DNA of 64,000 bases from a virus. The stretch lies in IMG/VR virus record IMGVR_UViG_3300035698_027665, positions 1 to 64,000 of that record, one strand, 5' to 3'. Below the pieces are notes generated by a model. That model made no database searches. It worked only from the letters and a program-made list of their open reading frames with translations, and had not been told where the DNA came from. Position numbers and translations under genes: made by a program. Shown here in pieces: positions 13,273-22,596 of the stretch; the stretch's first letter is position 1; each line of letters starts with the position of its first letter.

Positions 13273-15269
13273 TGCATGATTTACAGTTTAAATTTTTAGG
13301 GGCAAATAATTTCCTTTGTTACGGAGAAGAAGGAATAAAATTAGAGTTATCTAATTACGGCAATATCGTTTTAGTTAGAGGCGATAATCTAGATGTCGAA
13401 GAAGAAGAAGAAAGAATAGCTTCGAATGGCGTTGGGAAGTCCACAATTCCAGAAATTATAGTTTACACTTTATTTGGTAAGACAATTAAAAGCCCAAAAA
13501 AACTAAAGCACGAAAACATAATACATAATAAAATTGGCAAAGGGTTGAAAACAGAAGTTCACTGGAACAAATATAGAGTTGTTCGAACCAGAAAGCCAAA
13601 TACATTAAGAATGTGGGAAAGTGAAACTGGTGATTGGACTGATGAAAATGAAATCACTTTAGGTGGAATGCCAGCCACACAAGAATTAATAGAAACAAAA
13701 ATTGGATTATCTTACGAAACGTTCGTCAATGTAATTATCTTCACAGATAACAGCAATGGTGCGTTTATGGAATGTGATAAGCCAACTAAAAGGAAAATAG
13801 TAGAAAATCTTCTGTCTCTATCCCAATATCAGGCACATTCAGATTTTGCTAAAAAGAAAAAGAATTCTATTAAGCAAAACATAAAATTAATAAGCAATAG
13901 CTATGAACATTTATTGAACGAAAAAGATTCTAGATTGAAAAGAATAGACGAAATAAAAAATAAAGATAAAGAATGGATGGTTTCAAAAAAATCAGAATTG
14001 AAAAAAGTCAATGACATCATTGAAGGTAAAAAAGAAGAATTAAAAAGCACAGATCAAGGTAAAGCATTAGAAAAATATCAAGAGGCACAAGACAAAATCA
14101 AAGAAATTAACATTTTGTTTCCTCAACTAGAATCTAGTTTAGATGAATACACAGAAGGCGTAAATAAGTCTAAAGAGTTATCTGACAAACATTTAGAAAA
14201 AATAAGTGATATTGACAAAAGCATATCTAAACATAAACTTCAAATAAACGAATTAGAAAATTACATTTCTCAAAGAGAGAAATTGATTAGCTCTTTTGAA
14301 AATAAAGAAGGTCAAGAATGTGCTAGTTGCTTAGGAATTGTGGACAAGAAAAATTATAAAAAAGCAGTTGACAGTTATGAAAAAGAAATAGAATCATCTC
14401 AAGTCAAATTAGATAATTTTGACGACAATAAATCAGCGTTAGAAGCAGATAAGTTGAAATTAAAAGAAAAACTAGACTCTTGCAAAGAAATAATAGAATT
14501 CACAAAAAAGAAACAAAAAACCTTAGAAGACAAAATATCTAAAAATAGAGAATTGATAAGACAACTGTCTTTAATAGACAGGCCAGAAATAGATACAGAT
14601 CAAAAGGTTATAGAAAATCAGATAAATCAATTAAAAGAAATGGCTGTCGAAAAAGAAATTGAAATAAAAAACAATCCTTATAAGGAAATATTAGAAACTG
14701 CTGTAAAAGATCACGAGAAAAAGAAAACAGAATGCCAAGAAAAAAACGAAGAACTTAAAAAGGCAGAAGAAGAATTGCCTTATTACGAATTTTGGGTTGA
14801 GGCTTTTGGAGATTCTGGAATTAGAAAATTTATAGTTGAAGGCATAGTGCCTGCTCTAAACAAGAAGACGGAATACTGGATGGAATTTCTTATAGATGGA
14901 AAAATAAAATTATCTTTTGACAATGAGTTAGAAGAAACAATTAAAAGGAATCCTGCGGATGGTGACCCGTTTGTTTATCACGCAATGTCTGGTGGTGAAC
15001 GCCGCCGTCTTAATCTTGCCGTTTCCCAAGCTTTTGCTCATGTAATGATGCTAAATACAGGTGCTATTCCTTCATTGGTTTTTCTAGATGAAGTTTCTAC
15101 AAATATAGACCCTATAGGCATTCAAGGTTTATACAACATGATTGTAGAATTATCTAAAGATAGACAAGTTTTTGTTACTACACATGACCAAGAATTGTTG
15201 GAATTGCTTAATGGTTGTGATACAATAAATCTTCTTAAAAAGGATGGGTTCACTAAATTGTCTAATTAA
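13272..15269 (+). CDS. SbcC/Rad50-type ATPase subunit (T4 gp46-like)
   Basis: 665 aa. The N-terminal ABC half has Walker A GVGKST (residues 53-58) preceded by a long acidic run (EEEEE). Then come two long coiled-coil stretches around a zinc-hook CxxC (ECASCLG, about residue 350), and the C-terminal half with signature MSGGERRRLNLA (about 573) and Walker B LVFLDEVS (about 605). It should pair with the gp47-like nuclease at 11621. It is longer than T4 gp46, mainly in the coiled coil. Confidence 0.93.
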   Translation: MHDLQFKFLGANNFLCYGEEGIKLELSNYGNIVLVRGDNLDVEEEEERIASNGVGKSTIPEIIVYTLFGKTIKSPKKLKHENIIHNKIGKGLKTEVHWNKYRVVRTRKPNTLRMWESETGDWTDENEITLGGMPATQELIETKIGLSYETFVNVIIFTDNSNGAFMECDKPTKRKIVENLLSLSQYQAHSDFAKKKKNSIKQNIKLISNSYEHLLNEKDSRLKRIDEIKNKDKEWMVSKKSELKKVNDIIEGKKEELKSTDQGKALEKYQEAQDKIKEINILFPQLESSLDEYTEGVNKSKELSDKHLEKISDIDKSISKHKLQINELENYISQREKLISSFENKEGQECASCLGIVDKKNYKKAVDSYEKEIESSQVKLDNFDDNKSALEADKLKLKEKLDSCKEIIEFTKKKQKTLEDKISKNRELIRQLSLIDRPEIDTDQKVIENQINQLKEMAVEKEIEIKNNPYKEILETAVKDHEKKKTECQEKNEELKKAEEELPYYEFWVEAFGDSGIRKFIVEGIVPALNKKTEYWMEFLIDGKIKLSFDNELEETIKRNPADGDPFVYHAMSGGERRRLNLAVSQAFAHVMMLNTGAIPSLVFLDEVSTNIDPIGIQGLYNMIVELSKDRQVFVTTHDQELLELLNGCDTINLLKKDGFTKLSN

Positions 15270-15349
15270 AATTATTATTAATAAACAGAATTATTTTAAT
15301 AACACTTAGATATCGCTACCGACAAAAACAAATAGGAAGGTTTAGAAAT

Positions 15350-18300
15350 ATGAGCATTGCGAAAGAGTTTCACAGTGGTATGGGTCAAGCAGTTGCCGAA
15401 AGAACCATATTAAGAAAAAAAGACAATGGCGAATTAGAAAAATGGGAAGACGTGGCAGATAGGGTAGCATTGGGAAACTCTTTATTATGCAATACAAAAG
15501 AAGAACAAGAGAGAGAATATAAACTACTAAAAAAGCATCTTTTAAAGGCAAATACTCTAATGTCGGGTCGTCATTTGCAACACGGCGATGCAGATCAACC
15601 AAAACGAAATATGGAGATTTTTACTAATTGTGCTACAGCAATTAGTGGGTTTGCGTCATTTTACTTATTAATGAACGGAAGTGGCGTTGGTCGGTGTTAT
15701 GACGATGACATTATGCTTGTTAATTGGGATTACGCCCCTGTTATTCGGTGTGTAATAGATGAAAACCATCCAGATTTCGATTTTTCCGCTCATGAATCCG
15801 TGCGTGACGCTAAGCATAAATATGTTGGTGGAAAAGACATTCTTTGGCATCGAGTAGAAGATACAAGAGAGGGATGGAGCAAAGCTTTAGAAGTTTGGGA
15901 AAACGCAGCTTTTCAAAAAATACATACTCACAAAATGCTCATATTGGATTTTTCTGGCGTAAGAGCTAAAGGATCGCCGATTAAAGGGATGCAGAACAGA
16001 CCCGCTAGTGGGCCAGTCCCTTTAATGAATGCTTTCAATAAAACACTTGCCTTAAAAGGTGCGGGAATGCCACGCTGGAAACAAGCAATGTATGCAGACC
16101 ATTATTTTGCTGAATGCGTATTAGTTGGAGGCGCACGTCGAGCAGCTAGAATGTCTGTTAAAAATTGGCGAGACACATCAGTATTAGATTTCATTGCTGT
16201 AAAACGTCCTATAGAATATTATGGTAAAAAAGTGGATGAAGTTGTGGATATTAGATTGAATTCTGAACTTCATCCACAAGGTTTTTTGTGGTCTTCAAAT
16301 AATAGCATTACGGTTGATAAAGAATTTTGGGAGCGTGCAAATGCTGGACGTAACGATCCTTTGTTCAAAGAAGAATTGACCAAACACGCCAAGCGTGTTT
16401 TTAAAGCTGCTACATCTGCTTCTTATGCTGATGGTACTGGTGAACCGGGTTTTATAAATGAGGACAAGTTAGTAAAAAACAAGTCGGGTATTTCTGATTT
16501 GGTTAAAAACAATGAATACTTCGGCAGCGATAAATATCAGTTAGAAGAAGATACAGAAATATACATGAGCCGCCTTCTTAAAAAGGCTTCCAAAAAGCTT
16601 AATTTTATGATTGTCAACCCATGTGTGACAAAAGATACATGGGTCATGACTAATTTAGGACCAAGACAAGTATTTGAATTAATTGGCCATGACTACACTG
16701 CTGTTGTGGACGGCAAAGAATATAAAGCAAAAGGATTCTGGAAGACTGGTGATAAACGAGTTTTCAAAATGAAAACGAACAGGGGGTATGAACTAAAACT
16801 AACAGAAAATCATAAAATTTTGGTAGAAACCAGTAGAAAACAAAAATTTAATGGTGGCTATAACGTCAAGCAAGAATGGAAAGAATTAAAAGACATTAAA
16901 ATTGGTGATAAAATAGTATTAAACAATCATGATAATTATTCTTGGGAAGGTTGTGGTGGTACATTTGAAGAAGGCTGGTTGCTTGGCGAAATGGTAGGTG
17001 ATGGCGGTCATAATCCAGAAAAATATCCGAGTTATGTTAGATTTTGGAATGAAGATGAAGATGTTCAAAAAATGGCAGGAATAGCAGTAGAATATTTAGA
17101 AAATATTGGCGTTGGTCCACAATTCAAAAGCGAAAAAAGCGATACAAATGGAATTGTCACCGTATCCACTAAAACACTAAATAGGCTTACTTCTAATTTA
17201 ATAGAAGAAAAAAGTAAAAATCTATTGCCGAAAATTGAACAAATGAGCAAAGATTTTTATTGCGGGTTTATTAGAGGTCTTTTTGATGCTGATGGTACTG
17301 TTTTGCTACAAAAAGAAAAAGGGCGTAGCGTTAGACTGTCTCAAAACAACATCGAAAGATTAAAAACGATTCAAAGAATGTTGTTGCGATTGGGTATTGC
17401 TACTACAATTTATAAAGACAGAACTACAGAGTCAGGAAAATGTCTACCTGATGGAAAAGGTTCGCAAAAACTATATTTTTGTAAAGCCACTCACGAATTG
17501 GCAATATCGAAAGACAATATTAATAAATTCGAAAAAACAATAGGTTTTCATAGCGATAACAAAAATAAAAAATTAATTGGTTGCATCGAATCTATTACTA
17601 GAGGAGCTTACAAAGAAAGATTTACTGCTACTGTATCTTCAATTGAATTTGTTGGCGTAGAAGATGTATACGACACTACTGTAGAAAAAGTCCATGCTTT
17701 TGATGCAAATGGAATAAAAGCACATAATTGTGGTGAAATTGTAATAGCATTATGGGGTGCTTTTTGCACTATTGCGGATTTAGTACCTTTTCACAGCGAG
17801 AATATTTCCGACTTTGAAGAATGTGCTAGGACCATTACGAGAGGGCTGATTCGTGTAAACACTATGGATTCTATTTACAATAAAGAAGTAAAAAGAACTA
17901 ATAGAATAGGTATAGGACTTACAGGCGTTCACGAATATGCATGGAATGCATTTGGGTTGACGTTTAAAGATTTGTTAAATGAAGAAAAATCTAAAGATTT
18001 TTGGATGTCTTTGTCAAGAGTGAAAAGAGCAATTGTAGAAGAATCCGAAACGTATTCTAAAAAATTAGGAGTGGTTACTCCACATACTAATACTACAGTA
18101 AAACCTAGTGGAACGGTTTCAAAATTATTTGGACTTACAGAAGGATGGCATCTTCCCGCAATGAAATGGTATTTAAGATGGGTGCAGTTTAGAGTCGGCG
18201 ATCCTATCGTTGATGAATATGAAAAAAAGGGATATCCAACAAGGCATTTGAAGCAATATAACAATACTGTTATTGTGGGCTTCCCTACTGTTCCTATTAT

Positions 18301-18709
18301 CTGCAATCTAGGCATGCCAACAATAACAACTGCTGCGGAAGCAACTCCTGAAGAACAATACAAATGGCTCATGCTTGGCGAAAAATATTGGATTAGAGGG
18401 GTGGATGAAAATGGCGTTCCTCTAGAAGAAGATACAGGAAATCAAATTAGCTATACTTTAAAATATGATCCTGAAAAGGTTGATTATCAGGGCTTTTCAA
18501 AAACGCTAAAACAATATCAATCACAAATTAAAGCTTGTTCTATCATGCCTCAAGAAAAACAAAGCTCATATGAATACGTTCCAGAAGAACCAGTTACAAA
18601 AGCAGAATATGAAGATTATTGTAGAAAAATAGAGTTCATAAAAGAAGATGTAGATCGTGAACATGTAGATTGTGAAAGCGGAGCTTGTCCTATTGATTTC
18701 AATAAGTAA
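15350..18709 (+). CDS. nrdJ: Adenosylcobalamin-dependent (class II) ribonucleotide reductase with intein
   Basis: 1119 aa precursor; after removal of a 369-aa intein (residues 425-793) the enzyme is 750 aa, close to monomeric class II ribonucleoside-triphosphate reductases. Seen motifs: NCATAISGF with the first active-site Cys, NGSGVGR, and the split NPC-GE loop that carries the radical Cys and the Glu. PSGTVSKLFG and the C-terminal redox pair CESGACPID are also present. It makes dNTPs from NTPs with coenzyme B12, so no R2 subunit or oxygen is needed. AGGAAGG lies upstream of the start. The host must supply cobalamin. Confidence 0.93.
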   Translation: MSIAKEFHSGMGQAVAERTILRKKDNGELEKWEDVADRVALGNSLLCNTKEEQEREYKLLKKHLLKANTLMSGRHLQHGDADQPKRNMEIFTNCATAISGFASFYLLMNGSGVGRCYDDDIMLVNWDYAPVIRCVIDENHPDFDFSAHESVRDAKHKYVGGKDILWHRVEDTREGWSKALEVWENAAFQKIHTHKMLILDFSGVRAKGSPIKGMQNRPASGPVPLMNAFNKTLALKGAGMPRWKQAMYADHYFAECVLVGGARRAARMSVKNWRDTSVLDFIAVKRPIEYYGKKVDEVVDIRLNSELHPQGFLWSSNNSITVDKEFWERANAGRNDPLFKEELTKHAKRVFKAATSASYADGTGEPGFINEDKLVKNKSGISDLVKNNEYFGSDKYQLEEDTEIYMSRLLKKASKKLNFMIVNPCVTKDTWVMTNLGPRQVFELIGHDYTAVVDGKEYKAKGFWKTGDKRVFKMKTNRGYELKLTENHKILVETSRKQKFNGGYNVKQEWKELKDIKIGDKIVLNNHDNYSWEGCGGTFEEGWLLGEMVGDGGHNPEKYPSYVRFWNEDEDVQKMAGIAVEYLENIGVGPQFKSEKSDTNGIVTVSTKTLNRLTSNLIEEKSKNLLPKIEQMSKDFYCGFIRGLFDADGTVLLQKEKGRSVRLSQNNIERLKTIQRMLLRLGIATTIYKDRTTESGKCLPDGKGSQKLYFCKATHELAISKDNINKFEKTIGFHSDNKNKKLIGCIESITRGAYKERFTATVSSIEFVGVEDVYDTTVEKVHAFDANGIKAHNCGEIVIALWGAFCTIADLVPFHSENISDFEECARTITRGLIRVNTMDSIYNKEVKRTNRIGIGLTGVHEYAWNAFGLTFKDLLNEEKSKDFWMSLSRVKRAIVEESETYSKKLGVVTPHTNTTVKPSGTVSKLFGLTEGWHLPAMKWYLRWVQFRVGDPIVDEYEKKGYPTRHLKQYNNTVIVGFPTVPIICNLGMPTITTAAEATPEEQYKWLMLGEKYWIRGVDENGVPLEEDTGNQISYTLKYDPEKVDYQGFSKTLKQYQSQIKACSIMPQEKQSSYEYVPEEPVTKAEYEDYCRKIEFIKEDVDREHVDCESGACPIDFNK
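16622..17728 (+). mobile_element. Intein with LAGLIDADG endonuclease, inserted in the NPCGE active-site loop
   Basis: 369 aa starting Cys425 (CVTKDTWVM, block A) and ending AHN, with Cys794 as the +1 extein residue. This Cys+1 is the catalytic Cys of NPCGE, so the enzyme works only after splicing. It has two LAGLIDADG helices, WLLGEMVGDGG (about 542) and GFIRGLFDADG (about 640), and C-terminal Hint blocks (VYDTTVEKVHAFDANG). It looks intact for splicing and homing. Confidence 0.93.
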
Positions 18710-18734
18710 AATTAACTTATTGGCAAACAACATG

Positions 18735-18763
18735 TTGATATTTCAGCCATTTTCAAGTATAAT
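18735..18763 (+). promoter_or_regulatory. Sigma70 promoter before the DUF1508 gene and pyrG
   Basis: TTGATA (18735-18740), 17-nt spacer, TATAAT (18758-18763). Transcription would start about 18 nt before the ATG at 18788. Confidence 0.75.
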
Positions 18764-18787
18764 AATTCTAACTTGAAAGGTTTAGAA

Positions 18788-18994
18788 ATGTATGTAATTG
18801 AAACGTTTAAGGGATTAGATAAAAAACATTATTTCCGTGTTAGACACTCTAATAATAGGATTATACTTGTAAGTGAAGGGTATGAACGCCCTAGTACTAG
18901 AACGAGAATTGCAAATAATGTTGCAAAAAGTTGGGGCATCTTTGTTGAAAAGATAACAGAAGAAAAAAAGAAAACATCTTTTTGGGATTTGTGA
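18788..18994 (+). CDS. DUF1508 (YegP-like) domain protein
   Basis: 68 aa from ATG 18788, with AAAGG at 9-nt spacing; an upstream TTG is rejected because the ribosome-binding site lies inside that extension. The sequence KKHYFRVRHSNNRIILVSEGY matches the YegP-type domain (F-R-h-x-x-x-N-x-x-I-I-h-x-S-E-x-Y). These small proteins have no established biochemical role. It is probably co-transcribed with the CTP synthase gene 36 nt downstream. Confidence 0.75.
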   Translation: MYVIETFKGLDKKHYFRVRHSNNRIILVSEGYERPSTRTRIANNVAKSWGIFVEKITEEKKKTSFWDL

Positions 18995-19030
18995 ACAATA
19001 AAAAATGTTTTCTTTTTTAGGATAAATTAA

Positions 19031-20629
19031 ATGTCTAAATATATTTTTGTTGTTGGTGGTGTAATAAGCGGTACTGGAAAAGGCATAGCTGCTGCTTCCA
19101 TTGCACTTCTTTTGAAACTAAGAGGGCATACTGTAGATATGCTAAAGTTTGATCCTTATCTTTCTATTGATGCTGGAATTTTATCGCCGGGACAACATGG
19201 TGAATGTTTTGTTTGTGATGACGGAAAAGAAAGCGATCTTGATATAGGTAGTTACGAACGTTTAGCCAATATCCCGGTATCTAAAGAAAACACATGTACT
19301 TCTGGAATTTTGTATAAAGAACTTTTATCTGAACAAGAATCTGGAGTTTGTTTAGGACAAACTTATCAAGTCATTCCGCATATGACTAATAAAATTCAAA
19401 AAAGAATAACAGACCTTGGCGAGAAATCCGATGTTGTCGTAATAGAAATAGGTGGCACTGTAGGAGATATAGAAAGTGCTGCATTTTATGAAGCCATAAG
19501 GATATTCAAACAAAAAAATGATTGTTTAGTAACTATGGTTGCTCCTATATTGTGGATACCCACTATAAAAGAATTTAAAACAAAACCATTACAAAACGCA
19601 ATAAGAGATTTGCAACATCATGGGATAAGTCCTGATTTATTGCTTTGTCGAGTGGATAGAGAAGTATCTGAAAAAATACTTAAAAAAGTATCTGATTTAA
19701 CGGGGATGTCACGAGATTGTGTGTTTGACGCTCCAGATGTTTCATCAATATATAAAGTTCCAATTGAGTTTTACAATCGCCATGTAGACGATGCTGTTGT
19801 AGATATTTTACACATGAAAAGAACACCATGTAGGATATCTAAATACAAAGAATTAGTAGAAACAAAAACAGATTCAGAAGTAAACATTGGAATAATTGGG
19901 AAATATGTTGATGTTGAAGATTCCTACATTTCTATCAAAGAATCTCTTTATCACGCTGGCGTTGCAAATAATGCAAAAGTGAATATAAAATGGATAGATG
20001 CCGAGAAGTTAGAGAAATCTAAAAGCACGCATTGCGTCCATAATTATTTTGAAAATCTGCATGGAATTATTGTTCCGGGAGGGTTTGACGTTCGTGGAGT
20101 TGAAGGGAAAATTAAAGCAATACGTTATGCTAGAGAAAAAAACATTCCTTTTTTGGGAATATGTCTAGGATTACAATGTGCGGTAATAGAATTCGCTAGA
20201 AATGTTTTAAACATAAGCAATGCGAATAGTTTAGAATTTGATCAAAAATCCACTGATCCTGTAATATACTACGTAGAGGGACAGGAAAATATAAAGAAAA
20301 AAAATGGAACTATGCGATTAGGAGCCTATGACTGCGATTTGAAAAAAGATAGTATGGCTCGTGATTTATATGGAAAAAAAAGAATATCAGAGAGACACAG
20401 ACACAGATTAGAAGTTAATCCCGAATATGTCTCAAAATATGAAGAAAATGGATTTAAAGTATCGGGGATTCATCCCCAATCTAATCTAATTGAAATAATG
20501 GAATTAGAATCTCATCCTTTCTTCATAGGGGTTCAAGCACATCCAGAATTCAAAAGTAGTTTGATTAATCCTGCTCCTTTATTTGTAGGATTAATACACG
20601 CAGCAAAAATAAATGAAAAATTAAGTTAA
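19031..20629 (+). CDS. pyrG: CTP synthase
   Basis: 532 aa, full length for bacterial PyrG (about 545). The N-terminal synthase domain has GGVISGTGKG, KFDPYLSIDAG, HGECFVCDDG and EIGGTVGDIES; the C-terminal glutamine amidotransferase domain has PGGFDVRG, the nucleophile in GICLGLQ and HPEFKS. It converts UTP to CTP with glutamine, helping pyrimidine supply for an actively replicating phage beside the nrdJ gene. A complete pyrG is uncommon in phages. AGGATAAATTAA precedes ATG. Confidence 0.96.
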   Translation: MSKYIFVVGGVISGTGKGIAAASIALLLKLRGHTVDMLKFDPYLSIDAGILSPGQHGECFVCDDGKESDLDIGSYERLANIPVSKENTCTSGILYKELLSEQESGVCLGQTYQVIPHMTNKIQKRITDLGEKSDVVVIEIGGTVGDIESAAFYEAIRIFKQKNDCLVTMVAPILWIPTIKEFKTKPLQNAIRDLQHHGISPDLLLCRVDREVSEKILKKVSDLTGMSRDCVFDAPDVSSIYKVPIEFYNRHVDDAVVDILHMKRTPCRISKYKELVETKTDSEVNIGIIGKYVDVEDSYISIKESLYHAGVANNAKVNIKWIDAEKLEKSKSTHCVHNYFENLHGIIVPGGFDVRGVEGKIKAIRYAREKNIPFLGICLGLQCAVIEFARNVLNISNANSLEFDQKSTDPVIYYVEGQENIKKKNGTMRLGAYDCDLKKDSMARDLYGKKRISERHRHRLEVNPEYVSKYEENGFKVSGIHPQSNLIEIMELESHPFFIGVQAHPEFKSSLINPAPLFVGLIHAAKINEKLS

Positions 20630-20637
20630 AGATAAGT

Positions 20638-20645
20638 CTAAATAA
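20638..20645 (+). promoter_or_regulatory. T4-late-like octamer CTAAATAA
   Basis: The octamer lies 4 nt before the ATG of the CTS-like gene at 20650, which has no Shine-Dalgarno. It is identical in sequence and distance to the one before the helicase at 29800. Confidence 0.5.
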
Positions 20646-20649
20646 TAAG

Positions 20650-21204
20650 ATGAGATTTAAAGAATTTATATTAAATGAAAACACTGCCTACCTTGGGCAA
20701 AGAATAAGCGACATTTTAAATGCTATTCATGATTTAAATCAAAATGCTGAAGGTATGGGGCCACGACAACTTGCTTCACAGGGAGAAGGCGTAGTTAATC
20801 AAATTAGACGCATTTTACATACTCATTGGGATCAAAAAGAAAAAAAATATTTGCCATCGCTTCAAAAAGCAGGAGTGGCGATTATGAAATCAATAGAAGA
20901 AAAAGGCGATTTAAAAAATGTTCTACAAGGAGCATCAGGCGAACTAGAAGAAATAGTTAACAAAATGGGTACGCCGCAAAATCGTTTGGCGACAATGCCT
21001 GAAACAGATAGCAAAAATCAAACTAGCCCCTCACAAGGGGAAGATGCACCTTCTGACTCATCAGCTTCACAACAGAATCCGCAACAAAATTCACAACCCC
21101 CATCTAACGTTGCGAATTCTCCAGCACAAGGGCCACAAACGCCGGGAGTGCAGGAGCCACAACCAGCAATGGATTCCACTTTACCCGTTGCTCCTGCTGG
21201 ATAA
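20650..21204 (+). CDS. Putative internal head protein with CTS-like N-terminus
   Basis: 184 aa. MRFKEFILNE at the start resembles phage capsid-targeting sequences. The middle (residues about 15-115) is helical (GQRISDILNAIHDLN, VVNQIRRILHTHWDQKE). The last 70 residues are low complexity with Pro, Gln, Ser and Asn. This architecture, targeting peptide plus helical core plus disordered tail, repeats in several proteins of the window (11186, 37135, 40317). An intrinsic terminator follows. Confidence 0.6.
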   Translation: MRFKEFILNENTAYLGQRISDILNAIHDLNQNAEGMGPRQLASQGEGVVNQIRRILHTHWDQKEKKYLPSLQKAGVAIMKSIEEKGDLKNVLQGASGELEEIVNKMGTPQNRLATMPETDSKNQTSPSQGEDAPSDSSASQQNPQQNSQPPSNVANSPAQGPQTPGVQEPQPAMDSTLPVAPAG

Positions 21205-21220
21205 GCTGATGTTAAAATAA

Positions 21221-21251
21221 CCCCCTATTGAAAAATGGGGGTGTTTTTTTT
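21221..21251 (+). terminator. Intrinsic terminator after the CTS-like gene
   Basis: CCCCC-T-ATT stem with GAAA loop and AATGGGGG, followed by TGTTTTTTTT. It closes the run that starts at 18735. Confidence 0.85.
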
Positions 21252-21295
21252 ATCCTATTTTGATATAATAAAGATTACCGTTTGGAGAATCTATT

Positions 21296-22558
21296 ATGTG
21301 TGGAATGGCTGGATATATTGGGGAAAGTTTTAATCCCAAAGTAACTCATGAATTAATTACAGAACTGCTTTTGCAAGCAGAAAGTAGAGGGATTGACGCT
21401 TCTGGTTTTTGGGGTACTCAAAAAGGGAATGGTAAAGTTCTTTACCACAAGGAACCTCGAAGGGCTAGTGAGTTTATTAAAAAAGATGTTTGGAAAAAAG
21501 TTGAAAGATTTAACCCAAACATGCTTTTAGTACACGCTCGTGGGGCATCATCTGGCGTGGGGTTACCTTCTGCAAATAAAAACAATCATCCTTTTATGAC
21601 TTCTGATAGAAGTATAGGACTCATGCATAATGGCCGTATTCCTGATTTGGAATACAAATCTTTAAAAAAACAATATGAAGTCGTTTCAGAATGCGATTCT
21701 GAAATACTATTAAGAATATTTGAATCTGCAAAATACGATGATGATCATTCAGATTTTGAAGATTGTCAGCTTGAAACAATTGACAATCAAGTAAAATCAA
21801 GACTCACTGGTATTAGAGACATCTGGTCCCACATAATAGATGGTCATATGGCCGTAGCAATTGGGGAAAGAATAGATGATGACAATCGTCGTTTATGGCT
21901 GTTTAGAAATAAACATAGGAGTTTATGGTTGGCGGATTTAAGAAAAGAATTAGGACAAATCTTTTTTTGTTCTACCTTGAACATGTGGAAAAATGCTGTA
22001 TTCAACTCTACTTCTTTACAAACAATTATAAAAAAGTCAGTCAAATTAATAGAAATGCCAACAGAAGAAATATGGGCATTAAGAATTTCAAACAATGAAC
22101 CTGTTGTTGTTAAAGAAAACATAATGAAGTTTGACGTACTTCAACCTGAAGAATACACTTATTCTGATATAAAAAAAGAAAAAATCAAAATCCCTATTAA
22201 TAAAGCGGTAACTGGCGTTTATACAAATTTAGACGATCAAGAAAACGTCAAAGCCTCAAATATGATAAAAGAAACTCCGTATTCAACAAATCAAATAAAA
22301 TATAAAAAGAAAAAAGAAAAAGTAAAAGAAACTGAAATTGAAGAAAGAGATTATGAAGATGCAATGAAAGAAGCGATTATAGAAAAAGTTGATGCTGCTT
22401 GTGAAAAAATGCACGACCTTTTGACAGATATTGAAGTAGTAACAGCAAACAATTTAGGAGAAGGTTCTTTAACGCTATCTAATTGCGAAGAACTATTAGA
22501 CAACCTGAACACTCACGAACTGGATTTAAAGGCTACTTTAAAAATGTTTGGCAATTAA
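21296..22558 (+). CDS. Class II glutamine amidotransferase-like protein
   Basis: 420 aa. The N-terminal Ntn-hydrolase domain (residues about 1-270) starts MCGMAGYIG, so Cys2 would be the nucleophile after Met removal. RGIDASGFWG, HARGASSG, NNHPF and MHNGRI are characteristic of GATase II proteins such as GlmS/PurF/AsnB. No synthase domain follows; the C-terminal 140 residues are charged and helical. It may supply ammonia to an amidoligase such as the one at 57673, as described for phage amidoligase systems, but they are not adjacent here. A -10 TATAAT lies at 21264-21269 and GGAG before ATG. Confidence 0.85.
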   Translation: MCGMAGYIGESFNPKVTHELITELLLQAESRGIDASGFWGTQKGNGKVLYHKEPRRASEFIKKDVWKKVERFNPNMLLVHARGASSGVGLPSANKNNHPFMTSDRSIGLMHNGRIPDLEYKSLKKQYEVVSECDSEILLRIFESAKYDDDHSDFEDCQLETIDNQVKSRLTGIRDIWSHIIDGHMAVAIGERIDDDNRRLWLFRNKHRSLWLADLRKELGQIFFCSTLNMWKNAVFNSTSLQTIIKKSVKLIEMPTEEIWALRISNNEPVVVKENIMKFDVLQPEEYTYSDIKKEKIKIPINKAVTGVYTNLDDQENVKASNMIKETPYSTNQIKYKKKKEKVKETEIEERDYEDAMKEAIIEKVDAACEKMHDLLTDIEVVTANNLGEGSLTLSNCEELLDNLNTHELDLKATLKMFGN

Positions 22559-22596
22559 TTCATATAATTATACTAGTTGTTGACTAATATAATTAT

